Part shown: positions 13,953-22,462 of the stretch, piece by piece | How the letters are laid out: the number at the start of each line of letters is the position of its first letter | Position numbering within the stretch: the first letter of the stretch is position 1 | DNA from: Alphaproteobacteria bacterium | Lineage (GTDB): Bacteria > Pseudomonadota > Alphaproteobacteria > Rhodospirillales > Magnetospirillaceae | Assembly (NCBI GenBank): GCA_021325215.1 | Contig: JAJPHO010000172.1 | Coordinates: forward strand, 1-47,758 | Reading direction: 5' to 3' | DNA: 47,758 nucleotides | Made by a program: the position numbers and the translations under genes | The notes under the pieces: model-generated | Seen by the model: the letters and a program-made list of their open reading frames with translations, nothing else | What the model was told of the DNA's origin: nothing | Database searches by the model: none

Positions 13953-15520
13953 TGGACATGATCGGGCGGGCCCGTCAGCTGCAGCAAAGCGGCCGTCCCG
14001 CCGATGCCTCGCTGCTGCTGCGTCAGGCGGTCGCTGCGGCGCCGGATCTGGCCGAGGCGCATCATCATCTCGCGCTGGTCCTGCAGCCGGTGGCGGTGCC
14101 GGCCCTGGTGGAACGGCTGATCGCCCGCGCCGTGCGGTGCGCGCCCGGCCAGCCCGAGGCTCGCGCCAATCTGTCGCTGGCTCAATGCGACCTGCGCCGG
14201 CACGACGCGGCGGAGGTTTCGGCGCGCTGGGCCGTGGTGCTGAACCCGGCCTATGCCAATGGCCACGCCAATCTCGGGCGCATCCTCAAGGAGCAGGTCC
14301 GCGTCAGGGAGGCGGTGGCCTGTCTGCGGCGCGTGGTCCAACTGCATCCCGCCGCCGTGCTGGGCTGGATCAATCTGGGCGACGGGCTGGATGAGGCGGG
14401 GCGGATCGAGGCGGCGCTGGCCGCCAACCGGACCGCGCTGAGTATCGATCCGGCGGCGCCGCCCGCCTGGAACAATCTCGGCCATGTGCTGCAGGGACGG
14501 GGCGATCCCGCCGCCGCGCGGGCTCTGCGCCGCGCCATCCAGCTCAGTCCCAATTACGCGGCGGCGCATCTCAATCTCGGCATGGATCTGCTGCTGCATG
14601 GCGAGATGGAGGAGGGCTGGCGTGAATTCGAATGGTGGCGCGCGTCCATACCTGCTTTGGGCTGGAAGGGGGCGCCGCACCTGCGCTGGACCGGCCAGGA
14701 TCTGCGGGGCAGGACGCTGCTGATCCGGGGCGAGCAGGGGCTGGGCGACATGCTGCAATTCGCGCGGTATGCCAGCCTGTTCGCGCGGGCGGGGGCGCGG
14801 GTCGTGCTGGAAGTGCATCCGCCGCTGACCCGGCTGCTGGCCTCAGTGCCCGGCGTGGCGCAGACGGTGCCGATGGGGATGCCCCTGCCGCCGCACGACT
14901 ACCATCTGCAGATGATGAGCGTGCCGGGCCTGCTGGGAACGCGCCTCGACACCATTCCCGCGGATATTCCGTACCTCGCCGCCGATCCGGCCGAAATCGA
15001 GACATGGCGCGGGCGTCTGTCTGCGCTGCCCGGCTTGAAGGTCGGCCTGGTCTGGGCCGGCAATCCGCGCGCCAACGATCCGCGCACCCGGCTGGTGGAT
15101 AGCCGCCGCAGCATGGCGCTGACACGGCTGGCGCCGGTACTGGACATCCCGGGAATTTCGGTCGTTTCGCTGCAGAAAGGGGAAACGGCTGCGCAGATCG
15201 ATGATCTGCCGCCGGCGCTGCGTCCGTTCGATGCGATGGGCGAGGTCAAGGATTTCGCCGATACCGCCGCTTTGTGCGCCAATCTCGATCTGGTGATTTC
15301 GGTCGACACCTCGGTGGTGCATCTGGCCGGCGCGCTGGGCAAGCCGGTGTGGATTCTGTCCCGCCATGACGGCTGCTGGCGCTGGCTGCTCGACCGCGAC
15401 GATTCGCCCTGGTATCCGACCGCCCGCCTGTTCCGCCAGAAGACGCCCGGCGATTGGGACGAGGTGGTGGCGCGGATCGCCGAGGCTCTGCTCAGTCTTC
15501 GTGATACTCCTCGGCCGTAA
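13952..15520 (+). CDS. TPR protein with GT-B glycosyltransferase-like C-terminal domain (paralogue A)
   Basis: 522 residues from the ATG at 13952, which shares its A with the kinase stop (TGATG); a GTG at 13940 is in frame but overlaps the likely GAGG. Residues 1-220 carry about six TPR units (WINLGDGLDEAGRIEAALA, WNNLGHVLQGRGDPAAA). Residues 230-520 resemble the GT9/O-GlcNAc-transferase-like fold, with RGEQGLGDMLQFARY (first nucleotide-site loop), GLVWAGNPRAN, and SVDTSVVHLAGALGKPVW (donor-site helix). A homologue is encoded at 34388. Acceptor and donor are unknown; coupling to the sensor kinase may be no more than proximity. The 3' end overlaps the opposing gene by 29 bp. Confidence 0.8.
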   Translation: MDMIGRARQLQQSGRPADASLLLRQAVAAAPDLAEAHHHLALVLQPVAVPALVERLIARAVRCAPGQPEARANLSLAQCDLRRHDAAEVSARWAVVLNPAYANGHANLGRILKEQVRVREAVACLRRVVQLHPAAVLGWINLGDGLDEAGRIEAALAANRTALSIDPAAPPAWNNLGHVLQGRGDPAAARALRRAIQLSPNYAAAHLNLGMDLLLHGEMEEGWREFEWWRASIPALGWKGAPHLRWTGQDLRGRTLLIRGEQGLGDMLQFARYASLFARAGARVVLEVHPPLTRLLASVPGVAQTVPMGMPLPPHDYHLQMMSVPGLLGTRLDTIPADIPYLAADPAEIETWRGRLSALPGLKVGLVWAGNPRANDPRTRLVDSRRSMALTRLAPVLDIPGISVVSLQKGETAAQIDDLPPALRPFDAMGEVKDFADTAALCANLDLVISVDTSVVHLAGALGKPVWILSRHDGCWRWLLDRDDSPWYPTARLFRQKTPGDWDEVVARIAEALLSLRDTPRP

Positions 15521-16847
15521 AGCGCGAAGCACGGAAGGTTGCCGACCAGTGATCCAGCGGCAGTCCGGCCTTGAGCTTCAGATGGCCGAGGAAAGCGGCC
15601 GGATCGGACACCTGTTCCCACACGGCGGGCAGGAACAGAGCGTGGTGGCCGCCATCCTCGATCACCAGCCCGTCGGTGCCGGGGCGCAGCTGGGACAGCA
15701 GATCCTCCTGGCTGGTAAAGCTCATCGGCGCGGGCGGGGTCAGCAATGACAGGGACAATTTGACGCGGAACATCTCATCGGCGCTGACCGGCGGAAAGCG
15801 CGGGTCGGAGAAGGCCGCGTTGACCGCATTCTCGGTCACGTCCTCGGCCAACGAGCGCCACGCTATGGGGCTGCCGATGCATCCGCGCAGTTGCCCGTCG
15901 CGATGCAGGGTGACGAAGCAGGCGCCTTTCTCCTGCAGTTCCGGCATATCGGGAATCGGCAAGGGATCTGAACGGTCGGTCAGACGGCGTTCGATGGCGC
16001 GGCGGGCCAGACCGAGCAGGACGCGCGGCAGGTAATGGTCCGGATGAGGCTCGTACAGCGCCCAGCTGCCATAGCCGACGACATGGTCGCGCGGGCCGGC
16101 CGTATCGCCCGAATTGCGGATGTCGAGCGGTTCGATGCGCATGCCGCGCCGCCTGGCCAGGGTCAGCAGGCCGCCCAGCGGCGTGCGTCCGCAGGCGCCG
16201 TTATGGTCGAAGGCGCCGGGGTCGAAGCGGGTGATGGCGTCCGCGGTGATGCGGTCCAGCCCGGCAGCGGTGTCGTAATCATGGTAATGGCTGAGGTCGC
16301 TGCTGATCACGATCAGGGTCTCGGGCCCGCCCCAGACGGCTTCGAGGACATCGGCGACCAGGGCGTCGGACGCCATGCCGGCCACCAGCGGCAGCAGGGT
16401 GAAGCGGTCGAGCAGGGTCTGCAGGAAGGGCAGATGGACTTCGAGGCTGTGCTCTTCGCGATGCGCCTCATCGAGCGCCACCACGCCGGGGATGGACAGC
16501 AATTCGGCGGCTTTGGAGTCGAGGGGAATGTCGCCGAGCGGCGTGCGGAAAGCCTGCGCCGTGCTGATGCCGATCCCGTGAAAGGCGACCCGGTGCGCCG
16601 GTCCCATCAGCACCACCCGCGAAATGTCCCGGCTGGCCGGGCGGAGCCGGGCATAGGCGGAGGCGGCGATCGGCCCGGAATAGATATAGCCGGCATGCGG
16701 GGCGATCAGCGCCTTGGGGGCGGTGGCCAGCGCCGGTTCGCCGGCCAGCGGCACGGCGTCGAGCATGCGCCGAACCTCGGCGGCCAGGATCTGCGGGTCG
16801 GCGGGATAGAAGCTGCCCGCCACGGCGGGAGGACGAACGGCGTTCAT
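15492..16847 (-). CDS. Fused AmmeMemoRadiSam system proteins B and A (Memo-AMMECR1 fusion)
   Basis: 451 residues. Residues 1-265 are Memo-like (AmmB): PAVAGSFYPADP at the start, APHAGYIYSG, MGPAHRV, EEHSLEVHLPFLQ and ISSDLSHYHDY, giving the conserved His/Asp/Cys pocket of the Memo/LigB fold. Residues 275-451 are AMMECR1-like (AmmA), with GACFVTLHRDGQLRGCIGS containing the invariant LRGCIG. The two are usually separate proteins, accompanied by a radical SAM enzyme whose product is unknown; here they are one chain, and no radical SAM gene lies in the window. The stop lies inside the opposing TPR gene. AroC follows 55 bp upstream in the transcript direction. Confidence 0.9.
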   Translation of the reverse strand: MNAVRPPAVAGSFYPADPQILAAEVRRMLDAVPLAGEPALATAPKALIAPHAGYIYSGPIAASAYARLRPASRDISRVVLMGPAHRVAFHGIGISTAQAFRTPLGDIPLDSKAAELLSIPGVVALDEAHREEHSLEVHLPFLQTLLDRFTLLPLVAGMASDALVADVLEAVWGGPETLIVISSDLSHYHDYDTAAGLDRITADAITRFDPGAFDHNGACGRTPLGGLLTLARRRGMRIEPLDIRNSGDTAGPRDHVVGYGSWALYEPHPDHYLPRVLLGLARRAIERRLTDRSDPLPIPDMPELQEKGACFVTLHRDGQLRGCIGSPIAWRSLAEDVTENAVNAAFSDPRFPPVSADEMFRVKLSLSLLTPPAPMSFTSQEDLLSQLRPGTDGLVIEDGGHHALFLPAVWEQVSDPAAFLGHLKLKAGLPLDHWSATFRASRFTAEEYHED

Positions 16848-16902
16848 GACACACCCCTGCGAGGAAGGGCGCCATTATAGGACGCCAAGCCGCCTAGGCT
16901 CG

Positions 16903-18000
16903 TTATTTTGTTGTGATGTGCCGGGCCGTTGCGCGGTGGCGCAGCAGATGATCGGCCAGCACGATGGCCAGCATGGCTTCGGCCACCGGCACGCCGCGGA
17001 TGGCGACGCAGGGGTCATGGCGGCCTTTGGTCGAAACCTCGACGTCGTTGCCGTGCCGGTCGATCGAGCGGCGCGGCGTCAGGATCGAGCTGGTCGGCTT
17101 GACCGCCATGCGGGCGATGATGGTCTGGCCGGTCGAGATGCCGCCCAGGATTCCGCCGGCATGGTTGGACAGGAAGGCCGGCTTGCCGTCGACCATGCGC
17201 ATTTCGTCGGCATTGTCTTCGCCATGCAGGGCGGCGGAAGCAAAGCCATCGCCGATCTCGACGCCCTTGACCGCATTGATGCTCATCAGCGCGCGGGCGA
17301 TGTCGGAATCGAGCTTGTCATAGATCGGCTCGCCCAATCCGACCGGCACGTTCTCGGCGCGCACTTCGACGATGCCGCCCAGCGACGAGCCGGATTTGCG
17401 GGCGCCATCCAGCAGGTCCTCCCAGCGTGAGGCGGCCTGCCCGTCCGGGCACCAGAAGGGATTGCGCTCGGTGGCGTCCCAATCCCAGGCGCCGTCATCG
17501 ATGCGGTCAGCCCCCATCTGCACCATGGCGCCGCGAATCTGCACGCCGCCGGGGACCAGGTGATTCAGCACCTTGCGCGCTACGGCGCCGGCCGCCACCC
17601 GCATCGCGGTTTCGCGCGCCGAAGAGCGCCCGCCGCCGCGGTAATCGCGGATGCCGTATTTAGCCTGATAGACGTAATCGGCGTGACCAGGGCGAAACTG
17701 GTCGGCGATCTCGCCATAATCGTGCGAGCGCTGGTCGATGTTCTCGATCAGCACGCCGATCGGCGTACCGGTGGTGACGCCCTCGAACACGCCGGAGAGG
17801 ATCTTCGCCTCGTCGGGCTCGCGCCGCTGGGTGGTGAAGCGATTCTGGCCCGGCTTGCGGCGGTCCAGCCAGACTTGCAGGTCCGGCTCGGCAAGCGGAA
17901 TCAGCGGCGGCACCCCATCGATCACGCAGCCGATGGCCGGACCGTGGCTTTCCCCGAAGGTGGTGAAGCGGAAGAGAGTGCCGAAGCTGTTACCCGCCAT
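16903..18000 (-). CDS. aroC: Chorismate synthase
   Basis: 365 residues, standard length. It converts 5-enolpyruvylshikimate-3-phosphate to chorismate using reduced FMN, the last step of the common aromatic pathway. Signatures: [18 protein letters not shown] at the N-terminus, [37 protein letters not shown], and near the C-terminus [15 protein letters not shown]. The family catalytic His residues are in GESHG and RPGHAD. It follows fabI by 8 bp on the same strand and is almost certainly co-transcribed with it. Confidence 0.97.
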   Translation of the reverse strand: MAGNSFGTLFRFTTFGESHGPAIGCVIDGVPPLIPLAEPDLQVWLDRRKPGQNRFTTQRREPDEAKILSGVFEGVTTGTPIGVLIENIDQRSHDYGEIADQFRPGHADYVYQAKYGIRDYRGGGRSSARETAMRVAAGAVARKVLNHLVPGGVQIRGAMVQMGADRIDDGAWDWDATERNPFWCPDGQAASRWEDLLDGARKSGSSLGGIVEVRAENVPVGLGEPIYDKLDSDIARALMSINAVKGVEIGDGFASAALHGEDNADEMRMVDGKPAFLSNHAGGILGGISTGQTIIARMAVKPTSSILTPRRSIDRHGNDVEVSTKGRHDPCVAIRGVPVAEAMLAIVLADHLLRHRATARHITTK

Positions 18001-18008
18001 ATCCGATG

Positions 18009-18821
18009 TCAGACCGTGCTGATGTCGGGAGCGTCGGGGCGCTTCATGCCGACGACGTGATAGCCGCTGTCGACGTGATGGGTTTCGCCGGTGACGCCCG
18101 ACGACAGGGGCGACAGCAGATAGAGGCCGGCGCCGCCGACATCTTCCAGGGTCACGTTGCGGCGCAGCGGCGAATTATACTGATTCCACTTCAGGATATA
18201 GCGGAAATCGCCGATGCCCGAGGCGGCCAGGGTCTTGACCGGGCCGGCCGACAGCGCATTGACGCGGATGTTCTGGTCGCCCAGATCCATCGCCAGATAG
18301 CGCACGGAAGCTTCCAGGGCGGCCTTGGCGACGCCCATCACATTGTAATGCGGCATCACGCGCTCGGCGCCGTAATAGGTCAGGGTCAGCAGCGATCCGC
18401 CATCCTTCATCAAGGGGGCGGCGCGCTTGGACACCGCGGTGAAGGAGAAGCAGGAGATGTTCATGGTGCGCTGGAAATTGTCGAAGCTGGTATCGACATA
18501 TTTGCCCTTCAGCTCCTCCTTGTCGGAGAAGGCGATGGCGTGCAGGACGAAATCGAGCTTGCCCCACTTTTCTTCCAGCGTCTTGAAGACGGCGTCGATG
18601 CTGGCATCGTCGGTGACGTCGCAAGGCAGCACCAAGGAGCTGCCGATGCCCTCGGCCAGCGGCTTGACGCGCTTTTCCAGCGCTTCGCCCTGATAGGTGA
18701 AGGCCAGCTCGGCGCCCTGCAGATGCGCCGCCTGGGCGATGCCCCAGGCCAGGGACCGGTCGTTGGCGACCCCCATGATAAGACCCTTCTTACCGGCCAT
18801 GAGACCCGTCGGCACCGTCAT
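18009..18821 (-). CDS. fabI: Enoyl-[acyl-carrier-protein] reductase (NADH)
   Basis: 270 residues. The reading frame stays open far upstream, but ATG at 18821 has GAGGA 5 nt before it and gives the correct N-terminus ([20 protein letters not shown]). It reduces trans-2-enoyl-ACP in the last step of each fatty-acid elongation round. The cofactor loop is [13 protein letters not shown]. The catalytic set Tyr149, Tyr159 and Lys166 lies in [20 protein letters not shown], matching FabI Tyr146/156/Lys163. As a FabI-type enzyme it should be triclosan-sensitive unless altered; no resistance substitution can be judged here. A good promoter lies 40-70 bp upstream. Confidence 0.96.
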   Translation of the reverse strand: MTVPTGLMAGKKGLIMGVANDRSLAWGIAQAAHLQGAELAFTYQGEALEKRVKPLAEGIGSSLVLPCDVTDDASIDAVFKTLEEKWGKLDFVLHAIAFSDKEELKGKYVDTSFDNFQRTMNISCFSFTAVSKRAAPLMKDGGSLLTLTYYGAERVMPHYNVMGVAKAALEASVRYLAMDLGDQNIRVNALSAGPVKTLAASGIGDFRYILKWNQYNSPLRRNVTLEDVGGAGLYLLSPLSSGVTGETHHVDSGYHVVGMKRPDAPDISTV

Positions 18822-18862
18822 GCAATCCTCACTGAAAACCAAACCTGGGGAAAAACCGGCGC

Positions 18863-18890
18863 ATCCTACACCAAAGAGCAATAGGGTCAA
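18863..18890 (-). promoter_or_regulatory. Promoter of fabI-aroC
   Basis: TTGACC at 18890-18885, 16-bp spacer and TAGGAT at 18868-18863 on the minus strand. The expected start near 18856 gives a leader of about 35 nt before the fabI ATG. Confidence 0.6.
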
Positions 18891-18966
18891 AGGTGCAGCG
18901 CGGAATCGCCCGGACAAGCGCGGGTTCCCTGGCCTGGCGCGAAAAAATGCGGTAGAAGTTTGGCTT

Positions 18967-19845
18967 ATGACGGAAACACCGCCGAGCCGGCAGCGCCGGG
19001 CCTGGAAATTCCTCCTGCGGCTCGAACGCCGCTTCACCGGCGACGATGCGCTGAACAGGGCCGCGGCGCTGTCTTACACCACGCTTTTGTCGCTGGTGCC
19101 GCTGCTGGCCATCGGCCTGGCGATCCTGGCCGCCTTTCCCGCCTTCGAGACGGCGCGCATCCAGCTCAGGCGCTTTACGATCGGCAATCTGGTGCCCGAG
19201 GTCGGCGAGCAGGTGCGCCAGTCGATCGACGGATTCATCTCGAACGCCGGCAATCTGACGGCGATCGGCATCACCGGGCTGGTGGTGACGTCGGTGCTGT
19301 TGCTCTACACCATCGAGGATGCGATGAACCGCATCTTCCGGGTCACCAAGACGCGCACTCCGATGTCGCGGCTGGTGGTCTATTGGACGGTGCTGACGCT
19401 GGGGCCGATCCTGCTGGGCGCCAGCCTGACCATCTCGGACTGGCTGTTCACCGCGCCCAAGGACAGTCCGATGCTCGCCTATCTGGTGGGGCTGGGCGCC
19501 GCCCTGTTCCATTTCGCCATGCTGGTGGCGCTGTTCATCCTGCTGTATGCCGCCATGCCGGCGCGCTATGTACCCCTGCGCCAGGCGGCGATCGGGGCGG
19601 CCACCGCCGCCGTCGGGATCGCCGTTCTGCGCTTGGGCTTTCACATCTATGTCGTCGATCTGCACGCCTACCAGTCGATCTATGGCGCGCTGGCGGCGAT
19701 ACCCATCATGCTGTTCTGGATGTATCTGATCTGGGCGGTGGTGCTGGCCGGGGCGGAACTGACCGCGTGCCTTCTCGAGGATCTCGAGAAGGCACGCGAG
19801 TCTGATGAGTGCCCTCAGGCGCCGGGCGCGTCCTCCGGACGCTAG
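18967..19845 (+). CDS. YihY/BrkB-family inner-membrane protein
   Basis: 292 residues from ATG 18967; an upstream extension in the same frame overlaps the fabI promoter and is not credible. Family signature near the N-terminus: DDALNRAAALSYTTLLSLVPLLA, followed by about six membrane segments (residues 45-65, 98-120, 140-160, 180-205, 212-232, 245-268). This is the YihY/virulence-factor BrkB family, despite old RNase BN labels; the function is unknown, with transport suggested for some relatives. The final residues (PQAPGASSGR) are encoded by repeat copy 4, so the natural C-terminus was probably replaced when the repeat arrived. Confidence 0.9.
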   Translation: MTETPPSRQRRAWKFLLRLERRFTGDDALNRAAALSYTTLLSLVPLLAIGLAILAAFPAFETARIQLRRFTIGNLVPEVGEQVRQSIDGFISNAGNLTAIGITGLVVTSVLLLYTIEDAMNRIFRVTKTRTPMSRLVVYWTVLTLGPILLGASLTISDWLFTAPKDSPMLAYLVGLGAALFHFAMLVALFILLYAAMPARYVPLRQAAIGAATAAVGIAVLRLGFHIYVVDLHAYQSIYGALAAIPIMLFWMYLIWAVVLAGAELTACLLEDLEKARESDECPQAPGASSGR

Positions 19846-19917
19846 GCTTTCGCGCCAAGCTATGTTGCCTGTGTTGCTGCGGCTGTCGGCAGCGCGCGGC
19901 CGCATTTGCGGCCGGGA
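19811..19917 (-). repeat. Dispersed hairpin repeat, copy 4 (inverted orientation)
   Basis: Read on the minus strand: hairpin CGGCCGC-AAAT-GCGGCCG (19914-19897), CGCGCTGCCGACAGCCG, variable part, ATAGCTTGGCGCG, triloop hairpin GCGTCC-GGA-GGACGC (19842-19828), tail GCGCCCGGCGCCTGAGGGC. The triloop stem differs from copies 1-3 at paired positions but remains fully complementary. It occupies the convergent gap between yihY and dnaJ and extends 35 bp into the yihY coding end. Confidence 0.85.
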
Positions 19918-19928
19918 AAGGGGGCTGC

Positions 19929-20882
19929 CTAGTCCATCCCTTCCTTCTTCCGAACATCGTATGGATGCTTCGACTCCCACTTCTTGAGGAAGTCGGCCAG
20001 TTCGTCATCGGCCCGGTCGGGCAGCATCACCTTCAGGGTCACCAATTGATCGCCGCGCGCGCCCGCCGTGCCGGCGCCCTTGCCCTTGAGGCGCAGGGTG
20101 GTGCCGCTGTTGGCGCCCGGCGGAATGGTCACCGCCACCTTGCCGTCCACCGTCGGCACGGTGATCTTGGCGCCGCCGATCGCCTCGGCCAGGGTTACCG
20201 GCACGTCGATGGTGACGTCGTCGCCCTGGCGCTTGAAATGGGGATGCGGCTCGATCTTGATCTCGATCAGCGCGTCGCCGGCCGGTCCGCCGCCGCGGCC
20301 GGGCTGGCCCTGGCCCTTGAGGCGCAGGGTCGAGGCGTCGTTGGCGCCCGGCGGCACCTTGACGTCGAGATTCTTGCCGGTGGTCAGGGTGATGCGCTTG
20401 GTGGCGCCCAGCGCGGCCTCGGCAAAGGTGATCTTCAGGCTGAAATGGGCGTCTCCGCCAGGAGCGGGCGCCATGCCGGGCTGATCGTCGAACGGCGACC
20501 AGCCCTTGGCGCGGCCCTTGTCGCGCCGGCGCAGCAGCTCGTCGAAGATGTCCTGCGCGCTTTCGCCGCCGAAGCCGAATCCGCCGAAGCCTCCGAACCC
20601 GCCGGCCCCCGCACCCGCGCCGGCCCCGGCGCCGCTGCGGGCCCGGCCACGCGCGCGCTCGGCACCGCTGGCGTCGATCTCGCCGGCGTCGAAACGCGCC
20701 TTCTTCTTGGCGTCGCTCAGCAAGTCATAGGCGGCGCCGACCTTCTTGAATTTGTCCTCGGCCTGCTTGTCGTTGGGATGCAGGTCGGGGTGCAGGCCGC
20801 GCGCCAGCTTGCGGTAAGCGGATTTGATCTGATCGGCCGTCGCGTCCCGGGAGACGCCCAGCACCTTGTAGGGATCGTCCAA
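19929..20882 (-). CDS. DnaJ/CbpA-type J-domain co-chaperone
   Basis: 317 residues. The start is TTG at 20882 with GAGG 9 nt upstream, giving DDPYKVLGVSRDATADQIKS directly; the frame is open far upstream but only as a shadow. The J domain (2-68) has the HPD motif in GLHPDLHPND. A Gly/Phe-rich linker (about 85-115) is very Ala/Gly-rich. No zinc-finger CxxCxGxG repeats are present, so it is CbpA-like (type II). The two C-terminal beta domains have VKVPPGANDASTLRLKGQG and VTIPPGANSGTTLRLKGKG. It stimulates DnaK ATPase. It is divergent from pdxH, and its 3' end meets repeat copy 4. Confidence 0.92.
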   Translation of the reverse strand: MDDPYKVLGVSRDATADQIKSAYRKLARGLHPDLHPNDKQAEDKFKKVGAAYDLLSDAKKKARFDAGEIDASGAERARGRARSGAGAGAGAGAGGFGGFGGFGFGGESAQDIFDELLRRRDKGRAKGWSPFDDQPGMAPAPGGDAHFSLKITFAEAALGATKRITLTTGKNLDVKVPPGANDASTLRLKGQGQPGRGGGPAGDALIEIKIEPHPHFKRQGDDVTIDVPVTLAEAIGGAKITVPTVDGKVAVTIPPGANSGTTLRLKGKGAGTAGARGDQLVTLKVMLPDRADDELADFLKKWESKHPYDVRKKEGMD

Positions 20883-20981
20883 GCGGAAAAGCCTCGATAC
20901 AAAGGGTTGTTGTGGAGAAACCGCTAACAAGATAGTGACAGGACGAGGCCTTGTCGAACCCTCCAACGGAATTAATGCGAT

Positions 20982-21563
20982 ATGAGCGAGCAGGACCCCT
21001 TCGAATTGTTCGGCCAATGGCTGGCCGAAGCGGAAAAGAGCGAGCCCAACGACCCCAATGCGATGTCCCTGGCGACCGTCGACGCCGAGGGGCGGCCGTC
21101 GCTGCGCATGGTGCTGCTGAAGGGGTTCGACGCCGCCGGCTTCGTTTTCTACACCAATCTGGAAAGCAGGAAAGGCCAGGATCTGGCGGTCAACCGGCAC
21201 GCCGCGATCTGCCTGCATTGGAAGAGTCTGCGCCGGCAGATCCGCGTCGAGGGTGCGACCGAAGCCGTCAGCGCCGAAGAGGCCGACGCTTATTTCGCCA
21301 GCCGGGCGCGCGGCAGCCAGATCGGCGCCTGGGCCTCGGCGCAGTCGCGCCCGCTGACCGGCCGGTTCGAACTGGAGCGCAAAGTCGGCGAGTTCACCGC
21401 GAAATTCGGCCTGTCGTCGATTCCCCGTCCGCCGCACTGGTCGGGTTTTCGTCTGGTGCCGGAGCGGATCGAGTTCTGGCAAGATCGGCCCTTCCGGCTG
21501 CATGACCGTCTGGTTTATAACCGCGGCACCGCAGGATGGACGACCGAGAGGCTGTTCCCGTAA
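20982..21563 (+). CDS. pdxH: Pyridoxamine 5'-phosphate oxidase
   Basis: 193 residues. It oxidises pyridoxine- or pyridoxamine-phosphate to pyridoxal 5'-phosphate with FMN and O2. Motifs: [20 protein letters not shown] with the FMN-binding Rx[24 protein letters not shown], and the C-terminal [19 protein letters not shown] with RLHDR. It is somewhat shorter than E. coli PdxH at the N-terminus, which is common. It heads a coupled run: its TAA overlaps the fieF ATG by 1 nt. pdxA in the same window belongs to the same vitamin B6 pathway, though in another operon. Confidence 0.95.
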   Translation: MSEQDPFELFGQWLAEAEKSEPNDPNAMSLATVDAEGRPSLRMVLLKGFDAAGFVFYTNLESRKGQDLAVNRHAAICLHWKSLRRQIRVEGATEAVSAEEADAYFASRARGSQIGAWASAQSRPLTGRFELERKVGEFTAKFGLSSIPRPPHWSGFRLVPERIEFWQDRPFRLHDRLVYNRGTAGWTTERLFP

Positions 21564-22462
21564 TGACTAACGACGCCAAGGCCCGTCTGATGCGCCAGGC
21601 CACCCTGCTCTCGGTGGCGGTGGCGGTGGTTATGGTGGGGTTGAAGCTGGCCGCCTGGATTCTGACCGGGTCCGTCGCCCTGCTTTCCACCTTGATCGAT
21701 TCGACGCTCGACGGGCTGTCGTCCCTGGTGAATTTCCTCGCCATCCGCCATGCGCTGGAACCGGCCGACCATGATCACCGCTTCGGCCATGCCAAGGCCG
21801 AGCCGCTGGCCGGCCTGGCCCAGTCCGCCTTCATCGGCGGCTCGGCGCTGTTCCTGATCGGCGAGGCGGCGCAGCGTCTGTTCGAGCCCGACCAGATCGG
21901 CAACGCCGAGTTCGGCATGGTGGTGATGGTGATCGCCATAATCGTCACCCTGGCGCTGGTGATGTTCCAGAAATTCGTCATCGCCCGCACCGGCTCGCTG
22001 GCCATCAGCGCCGACCATCTGCATTACATGGGCGATCTGATGATGAACGGGGCGGTGATCGTCTCGCTGCTGCTGTCGTCGCAGCTTGGCTTCAAGCTGG
22101 CCGATCCGCTGTTCGCCATCGGCATCGCCCTCTATCTGATCTGGGGCGCCTGGAAGATCGGCCTGCGGTCCTACGACCTGCTGATGGACAAGGAAATGCC
22201 CGACGACCAGCGCCGCCGCATCGAGGCGATCTGCCTGGCCCAGCCCGGCATCCGCGGCGTCCACGATCTGCGCACCCGCTCCGCCGGTCTGGCCGAGTTC
22301 ATCCAGGTGCATGTCACCATGGACCCGGCCATCACGCTGCTGCAGGCGCATCACATCAGCGACCGGGTCGAGGTGGCGCTGCGCGAGGCCTTTCCCGCCG
22401 CCGACGTCATCATCCACCAGGACCCGGACGGTGTGCCGGAAGCGACCGAGGCTGTGGGATAA
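21563..22462 (+). CDS. fieF: Cation diffusion facilitator, FieF-like
   Basis: 299 residues with six membrane segments in the first 210. The transport-site pattern is present: TLIDSTLDGLSSL in TM2 (two Asp four apart) and DHLHYMGDLMMN in TM5 (His and Asp four apart), the tetrahedral DDHD site of zinc/iron CDF antiporters. A His/Asp-rich stretch EPADHDHRFGHAKAE lies before TM3. The C-terminal cytoplasmic domain (about 215-295) includes VHDLRTRSAG, the usual regulatory ferredoxin-like fold. It starts at ATG 21563, overlapping the pdxH stop, and its own stop overlaps the next ATG. Metal specificity is not certain. Confidence 0.9.
   Translation: MTNDAKARLMRQATLLSVAVAVVMVGLKLAAWILTGSVALLSTLIDSTLDGLSSLVNFLAIRHALEPADHDHRFGHAKAEPLAGLAQSAFIGGSALFLIGEAAQRLFEPDQIGNAEFGMVVMVIAIIVTLALVMFQKFVIARTGSLAISADHLHYMGDLMMNGAVIVSLLLSSQLGFKLADPLFAIGIALYLIWGAWKIGLRSYDLLMDKEMPDDQRRRIEAICLAQPGIRGVHDLRTRSAGLAEFIQVHVTMDPAITLLQAHHISDRVEVALREAFPAADVIIHQDPDGVPEATEAVG

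Noticed and set aside
18822-19037. A longer fabI start upstream of 18821
   Set aside because: It overlaps the fabI promoter and the start of the divergent yihY gene; FabI orthologues begin where ATG 18821 begins.
20883-21503. A 5' extension of the dnaJ frame by 207 codons
   Set aside because: It runs through the whole of pdxH on the opposite strand; the J domain starts at the TTG at 20882 with a ribosome-binding site.
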